In this document: positions 44,944 through 52,289 of the stretch, piece after piece
Layout: each line of letters starts with the position of its first letter
How positions within the stretch are numbered: position 1 is the first letter of the stretch
Source: Paracoccaceae bacterium
GTDB lineage: Bacteria; Pseudomonadota; Alphaproteobacteria; Rhodobacterales; Rhodobacteraceae
Length of the DNA stretch: 64,000 nt
Direction of reading: 5' to 3'
Assembly: GCA_016778765.1 (NCBI GenBank)
Contig: JADHOV010000013.1
Span: forward strand, 1 to 64,000
Notes under the pieces: generated by a model
What the model was told of the DNA's origin: nothing
What the model saw: only the letters and a program-made list of their open reading frames with translations
Databases searched by the model: none
Program-made: the position numbers and the translations under genes

Positions 44944-45804
44944 ATGCCGGATCTTATCGCACACTCACTTCCCACCAGCATTGGCGTCGGGTTTAAATCT
45001 CAACATTTCAACGATATTTTATCTGGCCCGCATCCCGTTGGATGGATAGAAATTCACGCTGAAAATTATTTGGGCGAAGGCGGGCGCCCAATCTCTCAAT
45101 TGCAATATTTACGGGCTGAGCTGCCAATCTCGGTGCATGCAATTGGTTTATCAATAGGGGGTGAGGCGCCGCTGGATAAGGAACATTTGGCGCGCATCAA
45201 GCATTTATGCGACTGGTTGGAACCAGCAAGTTTTTCCGAACATTTGGCATGGTCAACGCATGCAGGAAATTTTCTAAACGACCTTTTGCCGCTGCCTTAT
45301 ACCGAGAAAACCTTAAAACACGTCATCGGACATATTGATCATGTTCAAGCCACATTGGGGCGGCAGATGCTGCTTGAAAATCCATCAAGCTATTTGCTGT
45401 TTTCAGAAAGTACTTATTCAGAACCTGCCTTTTTAAATGCTGTAGTCGCGCAGACCGGATGCGGGCTTTTGTTAGACGTCAATAATATATTCATCTCATG
45501 CCACAATCTAAACATGTCAGCTGAGGCCTATCTCAATGAGCTAAATTGCGCCGCCGTTGGTGAAATTCATTTGGCGGGGCATTCGACAGATCTTTTGGAA
45601 CAGGGTGGAGATTTGTTGATCGATTCTCATGCTGCGCCAGTAGCAGATCCAGTTTGGAGACTTTATGAAAATATTTTAAGACGCACAGGGCCAAAAGCAA
45701 GCTTGATCGAATGGGATACAAATGTGCCTGAATGGTCCGTTCTAAACGGTGAGGTGATGCAAGCTGCCTGTCTTTTGGAACAGCAAATATGCAAGTATCA
45801 ATGA
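44944..45804 (+). CDS. bufB: DUF692 multinuclear non-heme iron oxidative enzyme (MNIO, BufB/GigB type)
   Basis: 286 residues from ATG 44944, which has AAGGAA upstream; an ATG 18 bases earlier has no ribosome site. TIM-barrel DUF692 landmarks: IGVGFKSQHFNDILSG, GWIEIHAENYLGEGG, LPISVHAIGLSIGGEAPLD, SFSEHLAWSTHAG, QMLLENPSSYLLF, GCGLLLDVNNIFISC and EIHLAGHSTD. These hold the His, Glu and Asp residues expected to bind two or three iron ions. MNIO enzymes modify cysteine side chains in RiPP precursors (for example to thiooxazole or oxazolone-type groups). The substrate here should be the DUF2282 product encoded 51 bases upstream. The stop overlaps the next start as ATGA. Confidence 0.93.
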   Translation: MPDLIAHSLPTSIGVGFKSQHFNDILSGPHPVGWIEIHAENYLGEGGRPISQLQYLRAELPISVHAIGLSIGGEAPLDKEHLARIKHLCDWLEPASFSEHLAWSTHAGNFLNDLLPLPYTEKTLKHVIGHIDHVQATLGRQMLLENPSSYLLFSESTYSEPAFLNAVVAQTGCGLLLDVNNIFISCHNLNMSAEAYLNELNCAAVGEIHLAGHSTDLLEQGGDLLIDSHAAPVADPVWRLYENILRRTGPKASLIEWDTNVPEWSVLNGEVMQAACLLEQQICKYQ

Positions 45805-46565
45805 CACAAAAAGAGCTTTTTACAGCTTGTTTAAACCCCGATCAGCCTTGCCCCGCGCATTTAAAATCCGGCAAACACATCCCTGCTACCAACGGGTTAA
45901 ACATCTACCGAAATAACATAGCCCATGGCTTAATCACTACTTTGGAAAGCAACTTCCCAAAAACAAGAACCATTCTTGGCCCAAAGAATTTTTATTAATT
46001 GGCGCGCTTATACGCCAGTAAAGAAAAACCAAGCTCCTCCCTTTTGTATAAATATGGCGCGGGGTTTTCGAAATTTTTACAAAAGATACCTGCCCTTTCT
46101 AAATTGGGATACCTACCTGATTTGGCCCGGCTCGAACAGCAGATCAGATTGTCTTATCATGCGCGCGACTGCGACTCATATAATTGGAAAAACCTTCTTA
46201 AGCGCCACGATGCAGATATTTTAACTGCATGCTTTCAGTTTGACGCAGCCTGTTTCATCATCCCAACATATTGGCCGCTGGGCATGATTTATCACAAAGC
46301 CCAGTCAGGCGCATCAACGCAGCACCCAAAACGACTTAGTAGCGCAAGCGCGATCCTGATTACACGACCTGAGTTTGACCCCCAGATCACGACGATTCCA
46401 GAAGAACTCATAAACTTTCTGAGCGCATTGGCGGCAGGTCATACATTTCAAACCGCATGCAATATCGGAAAAGCCAGCAGCCCAGCGTTTACGTCCAAGG
46501 CCGGTCTGCAGTTTCTTGTAAATGCAAACTCTATCCACGACATCATATTTAAGGCAGCATTATGA
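45801..46565 (+). pseudogene. bufC: DUF2063 MNIO partner protein (BufC/GigC type) with in-frame TAA
   Basis: The frame from ATG 45801 (overlapping the bufB stop as ATGA) encodes QKELFTACLNPDQPCPAHL, GLNIYRNNIAHGLITTLES, NFPKTRTILGPKNFY, the standard N-terminal DNA-binding-like domain of DUF2063, then TAA at 45996-45998. The same frame continues LARLYASKEKPSSSLLYKYG, AGFSKFLQKIPALSKLGYL, PDLARLEQQIRLSYHARD to the normal C-terminus. A single change (CAA, Gln) would restore 254 residues. The codon after the stop is TTG, so restart there could yield a separate C-terminal half. BufC proteins present the precursor to the MNIO enzyme. The end overlaps the DoxX gene as ATGA. Confidence 0.8.
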
Positions 46566-47113
46566 TCCAACTTATTCAAAATATGAATTCTTTTGCCGAT
46601 AGGCTGGCAGCCAAAATACCCAATCTGTGCTTATTGGCCAGATTTACGTTTGCGGCGGTGCTGTTGGTTTATTTTTGGGCATCAGGCCTCAGCAAACTCG
46701 GCGAGTGGCTGCTGGGGGTGTTCCACCCATCAGCCGGCGCATATATTCAAATTTTTCCCAAACAAATGGAAGCCTTTGGCTATGATCCTGGCCAGTTTGG
46801 CCTGTTCCATTACCTCGTCGTTTTGATGGGTGTTCTGGCAGAATTCCTCATTCCATTGATGATTGTAATCGGCCTTCTCACCCGCTATGCGGCGCTAGGC
46901 ATGATTTTCTTCATAGCCGTACAAACCGCAACCGATCTATTTGGTCACGGGGTGCTTGAGGATCCAACCACTTTAGGCAAATGGTTTGATCGCAGCTCGT
47001 CTTCTGTGATTATGGACCAAAGGCTGCTTTGGCTGTTTGTGTTAGTCTATCTTGTCAAACATGGAGGTGGAGTACTTTCACTTGATCAGTGGCTTACCTC
47101 ACGCAAGGTTTAA
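46562..47113 (+). CDS. DoxX-family membrane protein of the bufferin cluster
   Basis: 183 residues, four membrane segments (LCLLARFTFAAVLLVYFWA, FGLFHYLVVLMGVLAEFLI, LTRYAALGMIFFIAVQTAT, LLWLFVLVYLVKHGGGVL). DoxX motifs are KLGEWLLGVF near the first loop, GLLTRYAALGM, and the D-L-F-G-H segment. The gene overlaps bufC by four bases and completes the DUF2282-DUF692-DUF2063-DoxX order known from gig/buf operons, where the DoxX member (GigD/BufD) may supply redox or quinone coupling. The start ATG 46562 is fixed by the overlap; its stop overlaps the convergent Spx-like gene by four bases. Confidence 0.9.
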   Translation: MIQLIQNMNSFADRLAAKIPNLCLLARFTFAAVLLVYFWASGLSKLGEWLLGVFHPSAGAYIQIFPKQMEAFGYDPGQFGLFHYLVVLMGVLAEFLIPLMIVIGLLTRYAALGMIFFIAVQTATDLFGHGVLEDPTTLGKWFDRSSSSVIMDQRLLWLFVLVYLVKHGGGVLSLDQWLTSRKV

Positions 47114-47424
47114 AGCAACGCGGCTCGCGTTTTCGCGCTCCAACTGAGGTAAAGCTTCTGCTCTTGTGTCTCAATAAGGGGGCGCTTCATCACTGCGGGA
47201 TGAAGGCGCAATAAGTCGCGCGGTGGCATCGCCCGCTCATCCGACGATAAATTGCGCCATGTTGTAGATTTTTTATTGACCAAATCATCGCCAAATTCTT
47301 GCAAAGCAGCGTCTAGAATTTGGTCAGGAATCAAATCAATACGCACATCAAAAAATCTATAGCCATCCAATAACTTAACGGCTTTTCGGCAGGTATCGCA
47401 GTTTTTTAAACCGAATATTCTCAT
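47110..47424 (-). CDS. Spx/ArsC-like (YffB-type) protein
   Basis: 104 residues, thioredoxin-like fold. The N-terminal FGLKNCDTCRKAVKLLDG carries a CxxC motif, and the middle KKSTTWRNLSSDERAM and HPAVMKRPLIET blocks match the YffB branch of the ArsC/Spx family. Such proteins are small cytoplasmic thiol oxidoreductases of uncertain role; the family name arsenate reductase should not be taken literally. It is convergent with the DoxX gene with a four-base overlap at the ends. At 104 residues it is slightly shorter than most relatives. Confidence 0.88.
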   Translation of the reverse strand: MRIFGLKNCDTCRKAVKLLDGYRFFDVRIDLIPDQILDAALQEFGDDLVNKKSTTWRNLSSDERAMPPRDLLRLHPAVMKRPLIETQEQKLYLSWSAKTRAALL

Positions 47425-47554
47425 TTCAACGCCTTTTTGAGCGAAATTTTGCAGAAGTTTTCATAAATGAACAGGTTTTTCTTGATTTTTAAAGCCGCTC
47501 GGTTCCAATTTATTATGTCTTGAAGCGACACAGAAACCGTTGCCGCTTAGGAAG

Positions 47555-47591
47555 CCGCCAAAATGGCGGACCGAACACCCCTGCAGAGGGG
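47555..47591 (+). promoter_or_regulatory. 5' leader hairpins of the cold-shock gene
   Basis: Two small stems in the leader: CCGCC-AAAAT-GGCGG at 47555-47569 and CCCCT-GCAG-AGGGG at 47578-47591. They end 10 bases before the AAGGAG ribosome site (47602-47607). Structured leaders that change with temperature are known for cspA-type mRNAs; that they act here is inference. Confidence 0.45.
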
Positions 47592-47616
47592 CAAACTTTA
47601 GAAGGAGACACGGGGC

Positions 47617-47823
47617 ATGCCGAATGGTACCGTGAAATGGTTTAATACAACGAAAGGCTACGGCTTTATTGCACCTGACGATGGCGGAAAAGACGTTTTC
47701 GTTCATATTTCTGCTTTGGAGCAATCGGGCTTAACCGGATTGGCTGATAATCAAAAGATCAGCTTTGAACTGCAAGAAGGACGTGACGGACGCCAAATGG
47801 CGTCAGAGTTGAAGCCTTTATAA
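47617..47823 (+). CDS. cold-shock domain protein (CspA family)
   Basis: 68 residues, standard single cold-shock domain. RNP1 is KGYGFIAPDD and RNP2 is KDVFVHISALEQSG, both complete; the N-terminus is MPNGTVKWFNTTKGYGF. It binds single-stranded nucleic acid and acts as an RNA chaperone. The start is fixed by AAGGAG ten bases upstream. It is transcribed alone with a structured leader of up to 190 bases. A weak CCCCG...CGGG dyad downstream may serve as a shared stop with the convergent metR gene. Confidence 0.95.
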   Translation: MPNGTVKWFNTTKGYGFIAPDDGGKDVFVHISALEQSGLTGLADNQKISFELQEGRDGRQMASELKPL

Positions 47824-47854
47824 ACGAAACGCCAAGCCCCGTCCTTATGCGGGA

Positions 47855-48766
47855 TTAGGTGCTTTGAAGCCGCCGCGCTTCTTTTCCGGCCAACTCAATA
47901 AGGTCGGCGAAGAAAGGCTTTTGCAAATCGGGCGTGCGCACGGCTGCGTAAAGGCGACGGGTTAAGCCGCTTTCGGTGAGCGGCCGCGTGACATAATCCG
48001 AATTATATTGGACCTCGCGCACCACCCAATCTGGCAAAACCGCAACCCCACGATTTGACGCGACCAACAAAAGAATAACCGCTGTCAACTCTGCCTGTCG
48101 AATGGCTTTAGGTTCGACTTTGGCAGGGATTAATAATTGGCTGAACAGATCCAGGCGGCTGCGTTCAACAGGATAGGTGATCAAAGTTTGCTCGGCAAAA
48201 TCCTTCGCCTCAATAAAAGGTTTTTTTGCCAAAGGATGCGATTGTGCCGCCACAAAGACCGGCGCGTAATCAAATAAGGGAACAAATTCTATTCCCGGAA
48301 GGTCATCGGGATCGGACGACACAACAAGATCAACGTCTTCTTTTTGCAGTGCAGGCAAGGCATCAAATGCCAAGCCGGGCCGAATATCAACATCGACATC
48401 GCCCCAATTTTTCCGAAAAGACTCTAAGACCGGAAACAGCCATTCAAAACAGGCATGGCATTCAATCGCAATATGCAAGCGCCCCGCGCGCCCGCCCCGC
48501 AAGCTGGCAAATTCCGCCTGCAAGGCGTCGATCTCCGGTAAAATCTTTTCGGCAGTACGCAACAAGCGTTGGCCCGCTGCGGATAGACGCATCGGTTTTG
48601 AGCGCCGCACGAATAATTCGACCCCGGCCTGATCTTCCAAACCTTTGATCTGATGGCTTAGAGCAGATTGGGTTATATGCAACATATCCGCTGCTTTGGC
48701 CAAACCACCAGCCTCTTCAATTGCCTTTATCGTTCTTAAATGACGGAATTCAATGTGCATTTTCAT
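47855..48766 (-). CDS. metR: LysR-family regulator of methionine biosynthesis (MetR)
   Basis: 303 residues. DNA-binding domain: EFRHLRTIKAIEEAGGLAK, then AADMLHITQSALSHQIKGLE, which matches MetR closely (TQSALSHQ). The effector part contains IAIECHACFEWLFPVLESF, which fits the MetR pattern expected for homocysteine sensing, and DLVVSSDPDDLPGIEFVPLF. It is divergent from metF, and a perfect MetR consensus box lies between them. It likely activates metF in response to homocysteine and represses itself, as known for MetR. Start ATG 48766; a second ATG two codons on is equally possible. Confidence 0.93.
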   Translation of the reverse strand: MKMHIEFRHLRTIKAIEEAGGLAKAADMLHITQSALSHQIKGLEDQAGVELFVRRSKPMRLSAAGQRLLRTAEKILPEIDALQAEFASLRGGRAGRLHIAIECHACFEWLFPVLESFRKNWGDVDVDIRPGLAFDALPALQKEDVDLVVSSDPDDLPGIEFVPLFDYAPVFVAAQSHPLAKKPFIEAKDFAEQTLITYPVERSRLDLFSQLLIPAKVEPKAIRQAELTAVILLLVASNRGVAVLPDWVVREVQYNSDYVTRPLTESGLTRRLYAAVRTPDLQKPFFADLIELAGKEARRLQST

Positions 48767-48794
48767 ATAGAACTCATAATATTATTGAATTTTA

Positions 48795-48807
48795 TGAACT
48801 TGATTCA
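48795..48807. promoter_or_regulatory. MetR binding box
   Basis: TGAA-CTTGA-TTCA, an exact match to the MetR consensus TGAAN5TTCA, placed 46 bases before the metF start and 29 bases from the metR start, in the 86-base divergent gap. Confidence 0.8.
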
Positions 48808-48852
48808 AGTTTAAAGATCGTTGATTAAACTTGCAAGCAAGAAGGAACCCGT

Positions 48853-49722
48853 ATGAACACGCCTGAAATATCATTTGAATTTTTTCCTCCAGCCTCTTTG
48901 AAAGACTCGTTTCGCCTTTGGAACACGATCAACGCGCTGGAAGGGTTTCAACCAAAATTTATCTCAATCACCTATGGAACCGGGAATAAACCGCGCGCCC
49001 TGACGCAGGATCTGGTGGAAACGCTTTTAGAACATAAAGATCTGGCAGTGGCCGCGCATTTAACCTGCGTGGATATGAGCGCTGAAAGCACATTGGATTT
49101 GGTAAAGAATCTTGCGGCAAAGGGGCTGAAAGATATCGTTGCTCTGCGAGGTGATCCGGCGCCTGATCATGGCGGCGCGTTTCGCCCCCACCCGTTCGGC
49201 TTTCAAACAAGTTGCGAGATGATCGCGGCTTTAAAAAATCTGGGCGGTTTTAAAATAAGAGTTGCGGCCTATCCTCAAGGGCACCCCGAAAGCAGGAGCC
49301 AAGCCGCCGATCTTGATTGGTTGAAGCGCAAATTTGAAGCAGGCGCTGATGAGGCGATCACGCAATTCTTCTTTGAAGTCGATGACTTTCTGCGCTTTCG
49401 CGATGCCTGCGTGAAATCTGGGATCGACGCCCCTATAATTCCGGGCATTTTACCCATCGAAAACTGGACAAAAACCTGCAACTTCGCAAAGAAATGCGGC
49501 GTCAGCGTGCCATTATGGTTAAAAGAGGCCTTTGAACGCGCCACACGCGATGACCGGCATGATTTATTATCTACCGCGATCGGTACCGAGCTCTGCGATA
49601 CTTTACGCTCGGAAGGCGTTGACACGCTGCATTTTTACACGCTCAACCGCCCTGAACTCACGCGCGATATTTGCCTTGCCCTAGGCCTGACTGCAAAACC
49701 CTCTCTTAAAGCGGTTGCCTAA
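48853..49722 (+). CDS. metF: methylenetetrahydrofolate reductase
   Basis: 289 residues. Landmarks: ISFEFFPPASLKDSFRLW, FISITYGTGNKPRALT, VAAHLTCVDMSAESTLDL, GLKDIVALRGDPAPDHGG, and GADEAITQFFFEVDDF, IIPGILPIENW. The flavoprotein TIM barrel reduces 5,10-methylene-THF to 5-methyl-THF, the methyl donor for methionine synthase. AAGAAGGAA lies just ahead of the ATG. Control by MetR is indicated by the divergent gene and the box between. No metH is adjacent; cobT/cobS elsewhere in the window suggest B12 is made and a B12-dependent MetH may exist outside. Confidence 0.95.
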   Translation: MNTPEISFEFFPPASLKDSFRLWNTINALEGFQPKFISITYGTGNKPRALTQDLVETLLEHKDLAVAAHLTCVDMSAESTLDLVKNLAAKGLKDIVALRGDPAPDHGGAFRPHPFGFQTSCEMIAALKNLGGFKIRVAAYPQGHPESRSQAADLDWLKRKFEAGADEAITQFFFEVDDFLRFRDACVKSGIDAPIIPGILPIENWTKTCNFAKKCGVSVPLWLKEAFERATRDDRHDLLSTAIGTELCDTLRSEGVDTLHFYTLNRPELTRDICLALGLTAKPSLKAVA

Positions 49723-49732
49723 AGGGTAAGCT

Positions 49733-49748
49733 AGGCGTGATCACGCCT
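49733..49748. terminator. 16-bp palindrome after metF
   Basis: Perfect palindrome AGGCGTGA/TCACGCCT starting 11 bases after the metF stop. With no loop bases and no T-run it would be a weak terminator; it may equally be a protein-binding site. Confidence 0.35.
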
Positions 49749-50088
49749 GTATCCTAGGTGAGCCTTCAAAAAAGCTTTGCTATGTGATGATGCCTCTTCA
49801 TTTCCAACGCCCGCAGCCTGCAAAAGCAGGCTTTCGCTTTGGCAGGCTCCATCTGTGCCCGCTGGCCCCCTTGTTGAATGTAATAAGGGTGCATGGTCAT
49901 AAATTTGAGCCTCAAGCGCGCGCAAAGCTTACGGCAGCCCTGCACAAACCAGTCTTTCTTATATCTCTGAGCAGGGCCAGAGGCTTTCGCCGCAAGCGAT
50001 TAAAATTTGTTTTCAAAACGATTGAAGAGGTAAAAAGCAATTTGTCAATTTACAACCTTGGGCCCGGCTGAAATGGTGAGGGCACGCA
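49749..50088 (+). other. non-coding gap between metF and the nuclease gene
   Basis: About 340 bases. Open frames exist on both strands but show no recognisable protein, no conserved start signal and odd composition, so I do not call a gene. The last 50 bases carry GAGGGC ahead of the GTG start of the next gene. Confidence 0.5.
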
Positions 50089-50799
50089 GTGAAAAGGAAA
50101 TTTGGTCAATTTATGAACTGGCTGGACGTTGTAATTTATAATTACCCTCTTATCATCAGCTTGGCTCTGATCGGTTTCGGGTTCTACTTTGGTGAAAATG
50201 CGCTTTGGGGCACTGTAACCATTTCTTTATGCCTGCTTTTATATACCGATCCAGATAAAATTGTGGTCTTAGTGGTCTATGCATTTTCCTTTTTTCTCAT
50301 GCATCGGGGCTATCGAAAAATCCGTCAAGGTTTAGAAGTTGAGCCGCCATCCGCTCCGATAGCTTCTTCCACTCCTGTCACCAATTTGGCGATAGATGGG
50401 AATAACCTTTTGGGGCTAGCAAAATGGGATTTGATCACGTTGAAGCGCTTTACCGATGAATTGCGTCAAGACGGCTTCACCCTGCATCTTTTCTTTGACC
50501 ATAGCGTTTACCGCACTTTGAAAGAAAACGACTTACTACAACCTAATGAAACTGTTCCAATGGCCGTAAGCCGTTTGCTGGATGTGGACCGCCATATGCT
50601 CACCGTTTCGAAAAAAGGCCATAAGGCAGATGCGTTGCTGATCCGATTTGCCGATCGTAATGACTATATGGTGTTAAGTAATGATCGCTTTAACAAAACA
50701 AGCGAAGATTTTTTATATCAAAAAGCAGTCTCTCGTCTTGGCAGCAAAGGCTTTTTAAAACGGGTTGGTTTGCTGCAGGGTGAGCTGACAATTCTTTAA
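50089..50799 (+). CDS. membrane-anchored Zc3h12a-like (NYN/PIN) ribonuclease
   Basis: 236 residues starting at GTG 50089. Two or three hydrophobic segments occupy the first 85 residues (YPLIISLALIGFGFYFGENAL, WGTVTISLCLLLYTD, IVVLVVYAFSFFLMHRGYRK). The cytoplasmic domain then reads TNLAIDGNNLLGLAKWDLI, LHLFFDHSVYRTLK, KGHKADALLIRFADRNDYM, VLSNDRFNKTSEDFLY. The DGNN, the ADALLIRFA-D segment and SNDRF are the acidic catalytic blocks of the Zc3h12a-like NYN RNase family (PIN fold). This suggests an RNase tethered to the inner membrane. The target is unknown and there is no obvious antitoxin neighbour. Confidence 0.78.
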   Translation: MKRKFGQFMNWLDVVIYNYPLIISLALIGFGFYFGENALWGTVTISLCLLLYTDPDKIVVLVVYAFSFFLMHRGYRKIRQGLEVEPPSAPIASSTPVTNLAIDGNNLLGLAKWDLITLKRFTDELRQDGFTLHLFFDHSVYRTLKENDLLQPNETVPMAVSRLLDVDRHMLTVSKKGHKADALLIRFADRNDYMVLSNDRFNKTSEDFLYQKAVSRLGSKGFLKRVGLLQGELTIL

Positions 50800-50801
50800 A
50801 C

Positions 50802-52118
50802 CTAGATTACATGATCCGCGCGGGTTGGTTGCATTTGCTTGCGGATTTGCACAGCCTCGAGGCGGGCGTCAATATCGATATCGTCCCAACGAAGGCACGC
50901 GCCGGCGGCAATATTGGTTTTGAGATTTACATTATGCGCCAAGCCAATTGGAAGCGCACCCATCTCCAGCGATGTGCGCGCGGGCAATAATTTACCCCAA
51001 ACGGTATAACCGCCCTCGCCATCCAGCCTCTCACCGGCGCTGAGGTCACGCTTGGCCACCGCCACCACATCGGCATGAAACCCCTTGGTTCTACCCGTTG
51101 GGCTATTGAGCAGAGCCGCGGACAGGATCGAAATATTTAACTCTAATCCAATTAAATGAAAGGGCTTATACATCGCTGAATAGCGGCCCGACTCGTCTGT
51201 ATTCATGCCATATTGGCGAAAACATGCGGCGGCATATTCGGTCGGGGCTTCTAGCACAACGTAGACACCCCAGCGCAAATCTCGAAACACGGGCCTGCCA
51301 TCCCGTTCAACAGAGGACACCACTTCAACCTGCCCGCTTACCTCCAATTGCCCGCCTTCAGCCCGCGGTCGCAGCACATGCGCCAAATCATCCATACCCG
51401 CAGGTGGGAAGGCCAAGCCCTGACTGGGTGCCATCAATCCAGTGGCATTTGAAATCGCCGCCATTTCCAATGCGGATTTGGTTCCATCTAAAAAGGAATT
51501 GAACATCTTGCTGTTCATACCCGCCGCTTCTGCCTGACTGGGCGTTAACCCATAATGCTCCCACACGGTATCTGGTGTCGACATATGATAAGAGGGCAAA
51601 TATTTGGTGCCCTTGCCCGCCGCAATCACACGAAACCCGCTAGATCTGGCCCAATCCACCAATTCGCAAGTCAGCGCAGGCTGATCGCCATAGGCCATCG
51701 AATAAACAACCCCCGCCTCTTCGGCTTCTTGCGCTAAAAAACTTCCCGCAAGCACATCGGCTTCCACATTTACCATAACAATATGACGACGGTTTGCAAT
51801 CGCATGGCGCGCATGCGTGATCCCCGCAATCGGATCGCCAGTGGCTTCAACGATCACATCCAGCTCGACGCTTTGCATGATTTCAACCGCGTCCTGTGAG
51901 AAAATTGTTTGGGCGATTAACTCCTTTGACCAACCGATTGAAGCGCAAGTTGCCTTTGCTTGATCCGGGAATAGATCCGCAATTGCCACCACCTCAAGGC
52001 CCGGTGTACTGGGCACTTGCGCCAAAAACATAGAGCCAAACTTTCCCGCGCCAATAAGACCAACGCGAATAGGAGATTGGTTTTTTGCGCGGCGCAGCAA
52101 GGCCTCGTACATAAACAT
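50802..52118 (-). CDS. SAF-domain NAD(P)-dependent dehydrogenase (homoserine dehydrogenase-like)
   Basis: 438 residues from ATG 52118, which has AAGGAA upstream; a longer reading adds 10 residues. The Rossmann motif is IRVGLIGAGKFGSMFLAQV. The centre (VIVEATGDPIAGITHARHA, VMVNVEADVLAGSFLAQEA, AGVVYSMAYGDQPALTCEL) follows the NAD-binding/homoserine-dehydrogenase-like pattern. The C-terminus (VVAVAKRDLSAGERLDGEG, ARTSLEMGALPIGLAHNVN) is a SAF domain like that of sialic acid synthase or FlgA. Proteins of this two-domain type are common in Roseobacters; the reaction is not established. It is convergent with the nuclease gene, with a 2-base gap. Confidence 0.8.
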   Translation of the reverse strand: MFMYEALLRRAKNQSPIRVGLIGAGKFGSMFLAQVPSTPGLEVVAIADLFPDQAKATCASIGWSKELIAQTIFSQDAVEIMQSVELDVIVEATGDPIAGITHARHAIANRRHIVMVNVEADVLAGSFLAQEAEEAGVVYSMAYGDQPALTCELVDWARSSGFRVIAAGKGTKYLPSYHMSTPDTVWEHYGLTPSQAEAAGMNSKMFNSFLDGTKSALEMAAISNATGLMAPSQGLAFPPAGMDDLAHVLRPRAEGGQLEVSGQVEVVSSVERDGRPVFRDLRWGVYVVLEAPTEYAAACFRQYGMNTDESGRYSAMYKPFHLIGLELNISILSAALLNSPTGRTKGFHADVVAVAKRDLSAGERLDGEGGYTVWGKLLPARTSLEMGALPIGLAHNVNLKTNIAAGACLRWDDIDIDARLEAVQIRKQMQPTRADHVI

Positions 52119-52289
52119 ATGTCGTTCCTTTTTTTGACCTAGTTGCACAAACTATCGCGTCCAAGTTCCAATTTTGTCTAGCAAAAACGAAGCCCCTACG
52201 TTTTTTGAGGATGGCAGCCGCGCTGGAGGCCAAATTTACCGAAGCAGCAGAGCTTTATTATTGGCAGGCCGAAAAATCTCTCTATGAGC

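Noticed and set aside
45789-45800. Earlier ATG for the DUF2063 gene
   Set aside because: The ATG at 45801 forms a standard ATGA overlap with the MNIO stop, and the earlier one adds four residues with no support.
49784-50071. Open frame after metF
   Set aside because: The translated protein has no family-like pattern and no start signal, so I treat the stretch as non-coding.
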